A DNA stretch of 15,474 nt, from positions 1 through 15,474 of the forward strand of contig JAGLXI010000275.1 of NCBI GenBank assembly GCA_023132995.1, read 5' to 3'. The notes below the pieces were generated by a model. That model ran no database searches. It was not told the DNA's origin and saw only the letters and a list, made by a program, of their open reading frames with translations. Every line of letters begins with the position of its first letter. Position 1 is the stretch's first letter. The position numbers were made by a program, and so were the translations under genes. The DNA comes from Candidatus Zixiibacteriota bacterium (GTDB taxonomy: Bacteria; Zixibacteria; MSB-5A5; GN15; FEB-12). This document shows positions 6,113 to 14,525 of this stretch, one piece after another.

Positions 6113-7702
6113 TCAGTGGGGGAGCAGTTTGCAGGCTCCGGCCTCCGGCAGCACGCCGCCCAGCAGATCCCGTCGGAACCTGATGGCAAGGCGGCCCAGA
6201 TCAGGCCGGTAGTAGTCTTCGGACGGCGTGATTCCCCAAATATACTTGGCCACCAGTTGATTGGTGGCGTAGTCGTACAGGCCGGCCTCGTTCTTATCGA
6301 AGCGAACTCCAAAGCGGAAACCCCCGAACGGCACCTCCCCACGATACTGCTCTTCGTACATGGCGCACCTTTTTTCGGCCAGTCGCTCGTCCGGCCCGAA
6401 AAGCAGGTTGCCCTTCACGCCATCGCCCCCGTCAGTCGAGAATTCGAAAGCTATCCACCGATCGTCGCCGATGATTCGGAAGGAACCGTTGTCCAGAAGT
6501 ACTTCTCCCTTCGCCACGGATCCGGGCAATACCACGGCCTGTTCGGCAAGAACTTTCTCTATGTGAGCCTCAAAGCCGGTCACCAGTGTTGTCCAGTCAT
6601 CAAAGCCGGTAGACGCAACCAATGCCTCGCGGACAGTGTCCTCGGTCATGGCGATGACGTCTTCGCTGCTGCCGGACAGGTCCATGTACAGCTTCAGGAG
6701 GTTGTCCCGGCCCAGTCGGTCAATCAGGAAACCGGTGAAAAGCCCGGCCAGCGGGTAGGATATGTCGGCGCCGGAATTGGTCTTGAAAGCAGTCACGGTC
6801 AGCAGGGAGTCGAGCTCCACAATGTCTTCACGATAGAGAAAGCAACCCAGGTCGGTCAGCGCCGAAGGAGTCTTCCCCCATCGACCGCCGTAGTAAACCG
6901 CCAGTCCCTCCAGCAGCAGGGGCTGGGTATAGAGCGGAAGTCGCCGGAGCTTGTAGTTTACCAGAAGACGGACCAGTTCATGGAAGTGGGGGAAGAAGCT
7001 GGAAATAACATCGTTGGAGGCCGGGTCGAAAACACCCTTGGACAAGCGACCGGTAATCTGCAGCACGGTCGAATCCGATCGGCAATAGAAGTATTCGATC
7101 TTCTTTTGGGCAAGCGTATCAAGCTCCGACCCGGAGAGGCCGAGCGAGTCGGCAATTCGCTCTATGAACCGATCAGCTTCGTCCAGAACCAGCGGATGCA
7201 GGTAAGCGGCCACAGCCGGATCAGCGTGAATACGCAGGTAGCGGCTCTCGCGCACCGGCCACCCCCGGCAATAGTAATCCTGCCCATAGCAGAGCCAGAA
7301 GTATTTCCCGTCGTCATACATATAGTAATCATGCTCGACTAACTTGCCGTTGATGATGTGGGAATAGTTTAGCCGGGAGAATGGGCCAACCGGCAATTGC
7401 GTGACATTCTTGATCGGGGGCACCAGGTGGTTGCGCATCAGCGGGATATCACGCACGATCGGCGATACGCAGTCGGTCTTCAGGGGAATGTCCGTATACT
7501 CGATGCCGAAGCGACAGGAGCGCTCCAGGGAGGGTTCATGCCAAAGATGCCGGGCCGATTCGATATTGCCGGACACCAGCAGGTCAAAATACTCGGTCAG
7601 TACCGTTGTGGGGTTCTCGGCTGTTGCCGATCCGCAACAGAGAAAGGCAAGACCTCCCACTATTGCGGCGACCGCAGCGGATCGGGTTGCTCGATATCTC
7701 AT
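6113..7702 (-). CDS. Secreted protein resembling a degenerate gluzincin-type metallopeptidase
   Basis: The 529-residue product starts with a signal peptide (basic MRYRATR, hydrophobic stretch to about 21, cleavage likely near ATA-EN at 28-29), so it should be periplasmic or secreted. Two adjacent cysteines at 22-23 do not form a standard lipobox. Residues about 155-275 follow the layout of peptidase MA-like domains. A helix and a strand lead into FHELVRLL (H241, E242, with R245 where the second zinc-binding histidine of HExxH should be). LLEGLAVYYGG follows, with E265 in the place of the third zinc ligand. Loss of the second histidine suggests a non-catalytic or altered-metal relative. The rest (about 390-529) is unrecognised. 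AGGAG about nine bases before the ATG supports the start. It precedes rmuC by only 20 nt (8 nt if the GTG start is used) and has its own candidate promoter after a terminator. Confidence 0.8.
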   Translation of the reverse strand: MRYRATRSAAVAAIVGGLAFLCCGSATAENPTTVLTEYFDLLVSGNIESARHLWHEPSLERSCRFGIEYTDIPLKTDCVSPIVRDIPLMRNHLVPPIKNVTQLPVGPFSRLNYSHIINGKLVEHDYYMYDDGKYFWLCYGQDYYCRGWPVRESRYLRIHADPAVAAYLHPLVLDEADRFIERIADSLGLSGSELDTLAQKKIEYFYCRSDSTVLQITGRLSKGVFDPASNDVISSFFPHFHELVRLLVNYKLRRLPLYTQPLLLEGLAVYYGGRWGKTPSALTDLGCFLYREDIVELDSLLTVTAFKTNSGADISYPLAGLFTGFLIDRLGRDNLLKLYMDLSGSSEDVIAMTEDTVREALVASTGFDDWTTLVTGFEAHIEKVLAEQAVVLPGSVAKGEVLLDNGSFRIIGDDRWIAFEFSTDGGDGVKGNLLFGPDERLAEKRCAMYEEQYRGEVPFGGFRFGVRFDKNEAGLYDYATNQLVAKYIWGITPSEDYYRPDLGRLAIRFRRDLLGGVLPEAGACKLLPH

Positions 7703-7743
7703 AGCCGTGATCTCCTGTAACTGCTGCGCATTTGTTCCGCTGG

Positions 7744-7772
7744 AATATTGCCCATTTTACTTCCTCTGTCCA
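7744..7772 (-). promoter_or_regulatory. Candidate sigma-70-type promoter for the peptidase-like gene and rmuC
   Basis: On the minus strand TGGACA (7772-7767) matches five of six bases of TTGACA. After a 17-base spacer AATATT (7749-7744) matches four of six bases of TATAAT. It lies just after the terminator of the previous operon and about 40 bases before the start codon at 7702. Short motif matches such as these arise by chance, so this remains tentative. Confidence 0.35.
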
Positions 7773-7782
7773 GTTCCACCTC

Positions 7783-7810
7783 AAAAAAAAGCCCCCGTAC
7801 CGGGGGCTTT
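7783..7810 (-). terminator. Intrinsic terminator closing the receptor/PorV operon
   Basis: GCCCCCG (7791-7797) and CGGGGGC (7801-7807) form a 7-bp GC stem around a 3-base loop, extended by AAA/TTT pairs. Read on the minus strand the stem is followed by eight T bases (7790-7783). It begins 17 bases after the stop codon of the PorV-like gene, so it should end that operon and insulate the downstream gene. Confidence 0.9.
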
Positions 7811-7826
7811 CATAAGAACAGATGCC

Positions 7827-8825
7827 TTAGAACGTAAAACCAACCGAAAACCTCTGAGTCGATTCCAGGCGCCCGAAATCCTGCCAGGCATAGTCGATCA
7901 CCAGAGAGGATGAATTCGAAATGTTGGTGGTCAGACCGCCTCCTAAGGTCAGCCCTTCCTCATCGTAGCGGAACTTGTAGCCGGCCCGCACGAAGAACTT
8001 GTCGGAAAAGCCCAGTTCCGTTCCCAGAGATCCCTGCTGGTGCATGTCACTGGGGTGTTTGATCTCGCTAGCCACGGTCATGACGGCATTGGAGCCCAGC
8101 TCCCAGTCGTAGGCCAATCCGACCCGGAACGCCATGGGCATGTCGTAGGGCGTGGTTTTTACTCTGGCGCTGATGGGGGAGTTATTGCCCTCACCTTCGC
8201 GTTCGTCGTACCTGATATCGAGATCAGAGCCTGAAAACTCCATTTCCGGGCCGAGATTGCTGATACTCATTCCCAGTCTCAGAGAGTTGAAGCCGGTATG
8301 CATGAGGGTGCCGAAGTCAAAGGCGAAGCTCGATGCGTTCTCATTGTGGATTCGTTCACCTATGTACTTGATCGTTCCCCCGAAGGCCAGTTTGTTCGTA
8401 AGCTGGCGGGCGTACGTGACACCTACGGCATAGGAGGTAGCCGAATAGAAATCACCCGTGCCTTCCTGTTCCTCGAAGGTGGTTATCTCCAGATCGTCCA
8501 TGGAAAGCACCGTGGCCGACACTCCGAAGACACCAACATCCTCGAAATACCGGGCCATTCCGAAGTAGTTGAGGTCGACATCGAGGATCCAATTGACATT
8601 GGTGAAACCGACGACCCAGTTCTCCACCTGGGCCAGACCGGCCGGATTCCAGTACATGGAATAGATATCGTTTGTGATAGCCACTGAGGCTTCACCCATC
8701 CCCTGGTATCTTGAGCCGACACCAATCTTGAGGAACTGGGCGCCATTGGAACCGACCTTGGAGAACTCGGCGGAGGTGGTCGCGGCCAAGCCCAGCAGCA
8801 ACAAGAGCCATATTATCTTTTTCAC
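7827..8825 (-). CDS. PorV/PorQ family outer-membrane beta-barrel protein
   Basis: The product has 332 residues with a clear signal peptide (MKKIIWLLLLLGLAATTSA, cleaved before E20). Residues about 42-65 carry the family signature GMGEASVAITNDIYSMYWNPAGLA, matching the alanine-glycine start and WNPAGLA motif of PorV/PorQ proteins. Alternating strands follow to a terminal aromatic residue (FSVGFTF), typical of outer-membrane barrels. In Bacteroidetes PorV works with the type IX secretion system, handing cargo with a C-terminal signal to the attachment machinery; family members elsewhere are mostly uncharacterised. The start is GTG. It is fixed by AGGAGGT a few bases upstream, which directly follows the stop codon of the preceding cargo gene, so translation is probably coupled. 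A role as partner of that cargo protein is inferred. Confidence 0.88.
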   Translation of the reverse strand: MKKIIWLLLLLGLAATTSAEFSKVGSNGAQFLKIGVGSRYQGMGEASVAITNDIYSMYWNPAGLAQVENWVVGFTNVNWILDVDLNYFGMARYFEDVGVFGVSATVLSMDDLEITTFEEQEGTGDFYSATSYAVGVTYARQLTNKLAFGGTIKYIGERIHNENASSFAFDFGTLMHTGFNSLRLGMSISNLGPEMEFSGSDLDIRYDEREGEGNNSPISARVKTTPYDMPMAFRVGLAYDWELGSNAVMTVASEIKHPSDMHQQGSLGTELGFSDKFFVRAGYKFRYDEEGLTLGGGLTTNISNSSSLVIDYAWQDFGRLESTQRFSVGFTF

Positions 8826-8830
8826 TTCAC

Positions 8831-8837
8831 ACCTCCT
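8831..8837 (-). promoter_or_regulatory. Shine-Dalgarno site fixing the GTG start of the PorV-like gene
   Basis: AGGAGGT begins directly after the TAG stop of the cargo gene (8840-8838) and ends five bases before the GTG at 8825. A ribosome finishing the upstream gene is placed to restart here, which suggests translational coupling. Confidence 0.8.
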
Positions 8838-11567
8838 CTACTTGATAATGGCAAAGCGGCCGATGTGGTCGCCGTACGTCGATTCAACATGGTATAGGTA
8901 AATCCCCGAGGCCACCTGCAGTCCGCTTGATGAGAGCAGGTTCCATTCGGCCTCTCCGGTCCCTGACTCGTGTTCGATAGTCCGGACCAGATCACCCGAG
9001 ATAGTGTAAATCCTGATCGTGCATTGGCCGGGTATCTTCTTAAAGGAAATCACCGACTCCCCCTCCGCGGTCTCCACCATTGCCGAATTGTGCCCGAAGT
9101 ACGGATTGGGCACTACCAGGATGTCAGCAAGTTCGTTTTGGGCTGCCGACGCGGCTATGCCGTCAACGCCGAAGCTGAAGATGTCGCTCGGCCCGTTGAG
9201 GGAAGCCCCCGCAACCGTGAAAACGTCGCCCGCAGCGGGATCGTAAGCATCCTCATCGAAACCGAACATCCAGCTATAATATGTGGGGAAGGCGAATTCG
9301 GTAACCGACGCCTGTGAATCGTACGGATAGTTCACGACCGCTAACAGGTCATAGTCATCCCAGACATCGTTGTTGTCGAAATCGTAAACGGCCAGTGATA
9401 CCCTCTGGTTGGATGTGGTGTTCCACAGCTCGAAAGGCACCCAGTAGATGTAGTCGGTGCCATAGAAGCCGTCAAGCACCCAGGTGGCGCGGGTGGAGTC
9501 GCCGGTATAGCGGAATTCGTAGGTGGAGCGGAAGTGAGCGTCGCCGAAAATGTCGTCGTCGCTGCCGGTGAAGGCCGGAACAGCGGCTCCGTAGAAGTCG
9601 GCCACGGCCAAGGTCGTGTCCGTTCCGGCAAAGGCCGTCTGGCCCATGCTCCCCGGAACGTGGTCAGCGTTGGTCACAACTACTCTTAGACCCTCGGCGA
9701 CCTCAAAGAAATCCGGGTCGCCGCCGGACTTGGTCTGGTTGGCCAACACCGTGTCACCGGAGGTGACGTTTATCAGGTGCCAATAGGTTTTCTCCGGAGT
9801 GTCCTCAAAGACCACCTGGTAGTCTGAGCCGGTCATGGCCGACTGGTCGAAAACAACCGGTGTGACACTGCCCTCTGAGGGCTGTTCATCCCCGATGTAG
9901 AGATGTTCCACGGTCCCGGCTGCCTCGTAGAAGCCGGCCGGGTCAGCCGCGGGCGTTATGGCCACGACATTTGAGACCTGGTCCGCTACTCCGAAGCCGG
10001 ACTGGAGGGCATCAACTCCGGTGGCCTCATCTCCCTTGTCAAATGCGACCAGGCAGTACCAGTACTCCATGCCGTTATACAGGCCGGTATCAATGAATGA
10101 GTGCTGTATTGGGTCTCCCGGAGAACTGACCGTGTACAGGGCCACCGGGGTGTAGTCGATAGTCAGGCAGTTATTGCCCGTCTGGTAATTGACGACGCCC
10201 CAGGTTCTCCCCTGATTGTCGCTTCGATAGAGCTTGTATCCGGCGAAATCGGCCTCCCCAGAGAGGGGATCGACAGTGACCTCGGAGGTGTCGTTCCAAT
10301 GCAGGTATACTTTCTCGTTACCTGCGCGCACCTGCAGGGTGGGTGTGGTCGGCGGCTGCGGGCCTACGAAGTAGTTGTCGTAAAGCTCCTGCGCCAGAGA
10401 AGCATTGTCGCTGAACTCTTCTTCGTCGGCGCCGGCAATCAGGGCGTAGACGACTCGTACCGTCTTGCCGGCGGTCAAGTTTATGCCGCGGCTGCACTGT
10501 ATATAGTACTGATCGGTAGGCGGCAACGACTCATCGTACTGCTCGCTGTTGATCAGTTCGAACATGCCGGCGTCATCTATGTCCATGACCACCGCCCAGT
10601 CACCGGAGCGGAAAGCAGTCATGCCGATGTTGTCGGGCGTCTCAAGGTATTTCGTCCCCATGATGCCGGTCTGGACCGTGGGACCCCAGCCGGGATCGAC
10701 GCCGATGACGTCGTATATCCAGGCTAAGTTCTCGGTAGAGTCCGAGGCGACCATATCCTCCAGCCGCCCGTTCTCTCCGGTGCCATCGGGACCGCCGACG
10801 TCGATATCCACGTAAAGGCCGAAGGCAAACTCCGTGTAGTCTTCGGTTGACGTGTTGGTGATCTCGAGGATCACGAATATAAAGTCCTCATTGTAGCAGT
10901 AGTTCCACTGCAATACAGTATGAGTCATCTCCAGTCCCAGCAGGGAGGTCCCCATGCCGTCGTCCCGGAAGCGGTAGTGGGAATCCTGGAGCGAGGTCGG
11001 CCCACCGGGGGAGTAGTTGGTTGAAAGCGGGTCATAGGTCTGGTTGTGGACATAGTTGCTCTCGCTGGGGTCCCAGACCCTCCAGCCGTAAGCGGGGCTA
11101 CCCATGCCAAGGCCTATGGTATCAGTCGGGCTGTAACCGTAATAGCGGGTGGTATCGGTGGAGATGTATATCTTGTAGACATCCTCTCCGTTGATCGGCA
11201 TGGTCATCGCCTGGAAATCATCGGCGGTGTTGGCCACCAGGGTATCACCCGAGGCCTTCACTGCGCCCATCCAGTACTTGAGCTCACCGATATAGCTGTG
11301 CCCCGAGTTACGAGGCCACTCACCGGACGGATAACCATAATAGGTGTACCCACCGATGTAGCCATAGTTATCGACGGTGGTGGCAATGTTACCCCCGTTG
11401 TGAGTCACCTGGTCAACCGTCTCCGGATGGGGACCGAGGGAAGCTCCGTCACCGGTCGGCTTGGGCGGAAGGGGCTGCGGAGGAGCTTTAGCCGCCACGG
11501 AAGCGACCTGAACCCCCAGCATCAGCGCCAGCCAGCCGAGCCACAGCAATATGTTTCTTGTCTTCAT
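8838..11567 (-). CDS. Secreted protein with FN3-like domain and FlgD/type IX sorting C-terminal domain
   Basis: The product has 909 residues from the ATG at 11567; GGAG nine bases upstream and a signal peptide (about 1-26) support this start over a longer reading frame that begins at 11792. A proline-rich linker (28-38) leads into a large aromatic- and glycine-rich region (about 55-400) beginning HNGGNIATTVDNYGYIGG, which I cannot assign. Residues about 405-540 resemble a fibronectin type III domain (VYLHWNDTSE, FAGYKLYRSDNQGRTW). Near 727-741 DFDNNDVWDDYD has the D1-D3-N5-D9-D12 spacing of an EF-hand or dockerin calcium loop. The last 97 residues (813-909) begin VVPNPYFGH and contain IRIYTISGDLVRTIE and ASGIYLYHVES, the FlgD-like/type A sorting fold. 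Export across the outer membrane by a type IX-like route is therefore likely. The gene lies between the receptor and the PorV-like gene. Confidence 0.87.
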   Translation of the reverse strand: MKTRNILLWLGWLALMLGVQVASVAAKAPPQPLPPKPTGDGASLGPHPETVDQVTHNGGNIATTVDNYGYIGGYTYYGYPSGEWPRNSGHSYIGELKYWMGAVKASGDTLVANTADDFQAMTMPINGEDVYKIYISTDTTRYYGYSPTDTIGLGMGSPAYGWRVWDPSESNYVHNQTYDPLSTNYSPGGPTSLQDSHYRFRDDGMGTSLLGLEMTHTVLQWNYCYNEDFIFVILEITNTSTEDYTEFAFGLYVDIDVGGPDGTGENGRLEDMVASDSTENLAWIYDVIGVDPGWGPTVQTGIMGTKYLETPDNIGMTAFRSGDWAVVMDIDDAGMFELINSEQYDESLPPTDQYYIQCSRGINLTAGKTVRVVYALIAGADEEEFSDNASLAQELYDNYFVGPQPPTTPTLQVRAGNEKVYLHWNDTSEVTVDPLSGEADFAGYKLYRSDNQGRTWGVVNYQTGNNCLTIDYTPVALYTVSSPGDPIQHSFIDTGLYNGMEYWYCLVAFDKGDEATGVDALQSGFGVADQVSNVVAITPAADPAGFYEAAGTVEHLYIGDEQPSEGSVTPVVFDQSAMTGSDYQVVFEDTPEKTYWHLINVTSGDTVLANQTKSGGDPDFFEVAEGLRVVVTNADHVPGSMGQTAFAGTDTTLAVADFYGAAVPAFTGSDDDIFGDAHFRSTYEFRYTGDSTRATWVLDGFYGTDYIYWVPFELWNTTSNQRVSLAVYDFDNNDVWDDYDLLAVVNYPYDSQASVTEFAFPTYYSWMFGFDEDAYDPAAGDVFTVAGASLNGPSDIFSFGVDGIAASAAQNELADILVVPNPYFGHNSAMVETAEGESVISFKKIPGQCTIRIYTISGDLVRTIEHESGTGEAEWNLLSSSGLQVASGIYLYHVESTYGDHIGRFAIIK

Positions 11568-11583
11568 ACTTTCAAGCTCCGGC

Positions 11584-14253
11584 TTAGAAGGTGAACTCCA
11601 GCCCGACCCGTACCGTGCGGGGGGGTGAATAGTTTTGCGGATTATGGTCGTACAGTTGATCGAGGCTTTCGAGTTCATCCTGGTCAAGGGACAGTCCGGC
11701 TCCCGTGCGTTGCCCGTCATTATCCGCCAGGCCGGTGCGCGAGTATACATTGATAACGTTGTGCCGGTCAAACAGGTTGTCGACCTCAACAAAGAAACTG
11801 AACACGTGGTCTGTCAGGCCCGGATGGAAATCCTTATGGAAACGCATGTCCACTGTGTAACTGGCCGGCAGACGCCCTTCGTTCCTCTCGCCCAGACGGT
11901 TGCCGAAGGCATCGGTCGGAGTGTAGGGAAGACCGGAACCGTAATGGCCGACCATACCGAGACCCCAGGCGCCGGGAACGGTAAGTCCGAACAGATTGCC
12001 TTTCCATTCGCGCGGCGCCCGATAGTTCAGGAAGGCTGTCACCGTATGACGCTGATCGAAATCGAGAGGGAACTCACCCACCGGAGCCAGCGTGTCCTCG
12101 TTTGACGTCAGGTAGGTGTAGTACGGGTCGGTGGCGCTGGAGCCGTTGCCGGTGGCTATCATGTATCCGTATGAGATTGACCCGCTCAGGAAGCCCTTGA
12201 GACGCAGTTTCTCCAGGGCTATGTCAAACCCCTTGACCGACCCGTAGTCTCCGTTGGCGAACTGGGTGACCGGGTTCCCGGCCACTTGGAACGGCGAGCG
12301 CGTGGTCACCAGGTCCTCGACATCCTTGTAGTAGGCGGTGATATCCACCCGCAGGTCCTCGCCAATCAGGTGATCCACGCCCAGTTCGTAGGAGATGGTC
12401 TGCTCGGGTTCAAGATCCGGATTGCCCAGGAGCGGCAGGCCACTGGAGATGTCGCCCTGCAGGTTGGTGTAAAGATAAGTGTAGCGGGGCTCCTGATAAT
12501 AGAAACCGTAGTTGAAGTGCATGACCGACTTTTCGGTGACCGGGAACGACACTCCCAGTCGCGGCGACCAGTTCCACTTGGCCGAGGCTTCTTTCCATGT
12601 GGCAGCCATTAGTTGGGGCGTTGTGTTATACGAGATATCGGCGTTGCGGTACTCCATTCGCAGTCCCGCATTCATGACGAAATCCCTGTATTCCATCTTG
12701 TCCTGCACGTAGGCCGAGGCCAGCAGCGGTTTGCTGGAGTATTTCTCGCCGTAGGGAAAATCGTTGAAGAACTGCTTGGAATCCCAGTTGATTTCATACT
12801 TGCGAATCTCGATTCCACCTTTGATCTGGTGGGACTTGTTGACCTGGGTCAGCAGGCTGAGATCAACCGAATTGTACTTTGCTTCCCTACTCCGAAAGAT
12901 CGGGTTGAAGTCGTTGCCGGTAGTGAATCCAATCACATGCAGGGAATTCTCGTAGTCCCGGTAGCCCAGGTAGTTGTCATCGTCAATAGTGCCGTCGTAG
13001 ACACCGTTCTCATCCACGGAATAGCCCGACCAGTCTGACCAGTAGGTATCCATGAGGTGGTCGGGGGCTTGTTTCGTGTAGGTCTTGAAGCGGTTGACAG
13101 TGGCCGTGAGTATCATCTTCTCGTTGAAGTTGTAGTTGCCGGTCAGACCCACCAGGTAAGCCTCTTTCTCGAAAGCAGGCAAACCGTCAAGGTTGAAGTC
13201 ATACGATATGTCGTTGACGTCGCGGTGTGTATACAGCCTTCCGTCGACCCGGTACAGACTGGCGTTGGTCTTGATGGTAATGCGGGGCGTCGGTTGTGCC
13301 GCGAGCTTGGCTGTCCAGGTGTAGATGTCAGACCCGTTGGTCGGCAGTGAGGTCTCGTCGGTAAGGTACTCACCGGCGGAGAAGAAGGTAAGGCGCTGGG
13401 CGGCGGCTCCCGGGACGGGACCGGAGAGATTGAAAGCCACCGAACGGTTCCCGACCCGCTTAAGCGAACCCCACTCACCGGTTCGGACATCGTAGGGATG
13501 GGTAACGCCTTCATATAACCTGATACTACCGTGGTAATGAGCGCCTCCCTCCCGGGTCACAGCACTGAGGACGCCGGAGAGCGCCTCTCCATACTCGGCC
13601 GTGTAACCGCCGGAGGTAAGCGTGAGCTCTTCCAGAGCCGACGGCATTATGCGGATCCCGGCGGTGTTGTAGAACGGGTCCTGCACGGAGAAGCCGTCGT
13701 AATAGTAGGCCACCTGGCCGGACCGTCCGCCGCGAACGTGCAGTTGCTCATCCCGACCGACCACCACTCCCGGGTAGTTGGTCAGGATCGACTGGACGGT
13801 CACAATGTTGGGCAGATCCCGCAGGCGGTCGGCGGTGAAAATCACCTTCGATTCCGTGAGGTCCCGCTGGATAATCGGATCAGAGGCATAGACGATCACC
13901 TCCTCGCCGATGTCGATGACCTCGGACTTAAGGGAAAAATCGACCGGCGTGGTAAGGTCCATCAGCACTCGTACGCCTTTTGTCATGATGGTCTCATGGC
14001 CGATCGAGTTGACGGAGACATCATGTTTCCCGACGGGAATGTTGATGATGAAATACTCCCCGTCCTCGTCCGTACTTGTCGCCAGATTCGTCCCCCTAAT
14101 CTGGACCGTAGCCCCCACAATCGGTTCATCTGTCCGGGCGTCGTATACTTCCCCGGATATCTTGCCGCTCACACCTGCCTGCAACTGCGGTACCACCAGC
14201 AGAAGAAAGAAGACAAGCGGGAGCAGGAACAACGTCAAGGGTTGTCTACGCAA
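11584..14253 (-). CDS. TonB-dependent outer-membrane receptor with carboxypeptidase-regulatory-like domain
   Basis: TonB-dependent receptors use energy from the inner membrane to pull a ligand through a 22-strand barrel. The 889-residue product has a signal peptide (MRRQPLTLFLLPLVFFLLLV..., cleaved near QAG-26/27). A CarboxypepD-regulatory-like domain follows (about 28-112, GEVYDARTDEPIVGATVQI), then a possible TonB box EEVIVYA at 117-123. The plug is at about 125-240 (LHVRGGRSGQVAYYYDGFSVQDP, then GGYTAEYGEALSGVLSAVTREGG). The barrel runs to a terminal phenylalanine (VRVGLEFTF). It is full length and its ligand is unknown. The start codon is TTG, supported by AGGAGG seven bases upstream and by the signal peptide that begins there. 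It is the first gene of the operon and is divergent from a periplasmic binding protein gene 272 bases away. The added N-terminal domain is typical of FCB-group receptors. Confidence 0.93.
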   Translation of the reverse strand: MRRQPLTLFLLPLVFFLLLVVPQLQAGVSGKISGEVYDARTDEPIVGATVQIRGTNLATSTDEDGEYFIINIPVGKHDVSVNSIGHETIMTKGVRVLMDLTTPVDFSLKSEVIDIGEEVIVYASDPIIQRDLTESKVIFTADRLRDLPNIVTVQSILTNYPGVVVGRDEQLHVRGGRSGQVAYYYDGFSVQDPFYNTAGIRIMPSALEELTLTSGGYTAEYGEALSGVLSAVTREGGAHYHGSIRLYEGVTHPYDVRTGEWGSLKRVGNRSVAFNLSGPVPGAAAQRLTFFSAGEYLTDETSLPTNGSDIYTWTAKLAAQPTPRITIKTNASLYRVDGRLYTHRDVNDISYDFNLDGLPAFEKEAYLVGLTGNYNFNEKMILTATVNRFKTYTKQAPDHLMDTYWSDWSGYSVDENGVYDGTIDDDNYLGYRDYENSLHVIGFTTGNDFNPIFRSREAKYNSVDLSLLTQVNKSHQIKGGIEIRKYEINWDSKQFFNDFPYGEKYSSKPLLASAYVQDKMEYRDFVMNAGLRMEYRNADISYNTTPQLMAATWKEASAKWNWSPRLGVSFPVTEKSVMHFNYGFYYQEPRYTYLYTNLQGDISSGLPLLGNPDLEPEQTISYELGVDHLIGEDLRVDITAYYKDVEDLVTTRSPFQVAGNPVTQFANGDYGSVKGFDIALEKLRLKGFLSGSISYGYMIATGNGSSATDPYYTYLTSNEDTLAPVGEFPLDFDQRHTVTAFLNYRAPREWKGNLFGLTVPGAWGLGMVGHYGSGLPYTPTDAFGNRLGERNEGRLPASYTVDMRFHKDFHPGLTDHVFSFFVEVDNLFDRHNVINVYSRTGLADNDGQRTGAGLSLDQDELESLDQLYDHNPQNYSPPRTVRVGLEFTF

Positions 14254-14525
14254 GGCGACTCCTCCTCTTGTATTTGTTGTCTGTTTGTATCTTCATCCGA
14301 TTCAGATTTTGGATCTCACATGCACTCTTACTTTGTTATCGGGTTGTGCTCAGAATACTTAATGTGAAAAACGAAGTCTGAAGCCGGGTCTGCCGCCGGC
14401 AGTCAAGTTTCGCTGTGCCCTTCCGATAGACGGGAATATGTAGGCGATAATGCCCTGTCGACGGCATCCTGGCTGACCGGTAGGGCAAAGCAGCGCCGAC
14501 GAAAGGAACAGGTCTGCTCGCTCTG
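14254..14525. promoter_or_regulatory. Divergent intergenic region between receptor operon and binding-protein gene
   Basis: This 272-base stretch must hold promoters for both directions. The half nearest the receptor is AT-rich (14268-14375). On the plus strand GATAAT at 14446-14451 matches five of six bases of a -10 box, but no good -35 lies at the right distance. A weak 5-bp hairpin GCCGG/CCGGC lies at 14383-14400. AGGAGG at 14261-14266 is the receptor's ribosome binding site. No operator dyad or riboswitch was recognised. Confidence 0.45.
14261..14266 (-). promoter_or_regulatory. Shine-Dalgarno site fixing the TTG start of the receptor gene
   Basis: Minus-strand AGGAGG lies seven bases before the TTG at 14253, with no competing ATG between it and the signal-peptide coding stretch. 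This site decides the unusual start codon. Confidence 0.85.

Noticed and set aside
6050..7342. Plus-strand open frame of 430 codons
   Set aside because: It lies opposite the peptidase-like gene, which has a signal peptide, a ribosome binding site and domain-like motifs. The plus-strand translation has no recognisable fold and is a GC-driven shadow.
11568..11792. Longer N-terminus for the sorting-tail protein
   Set aside because: The extra 75 residues overlap the receptor gene, have no domain character and would bury the signal peptide that begins at the ATG at 11567.
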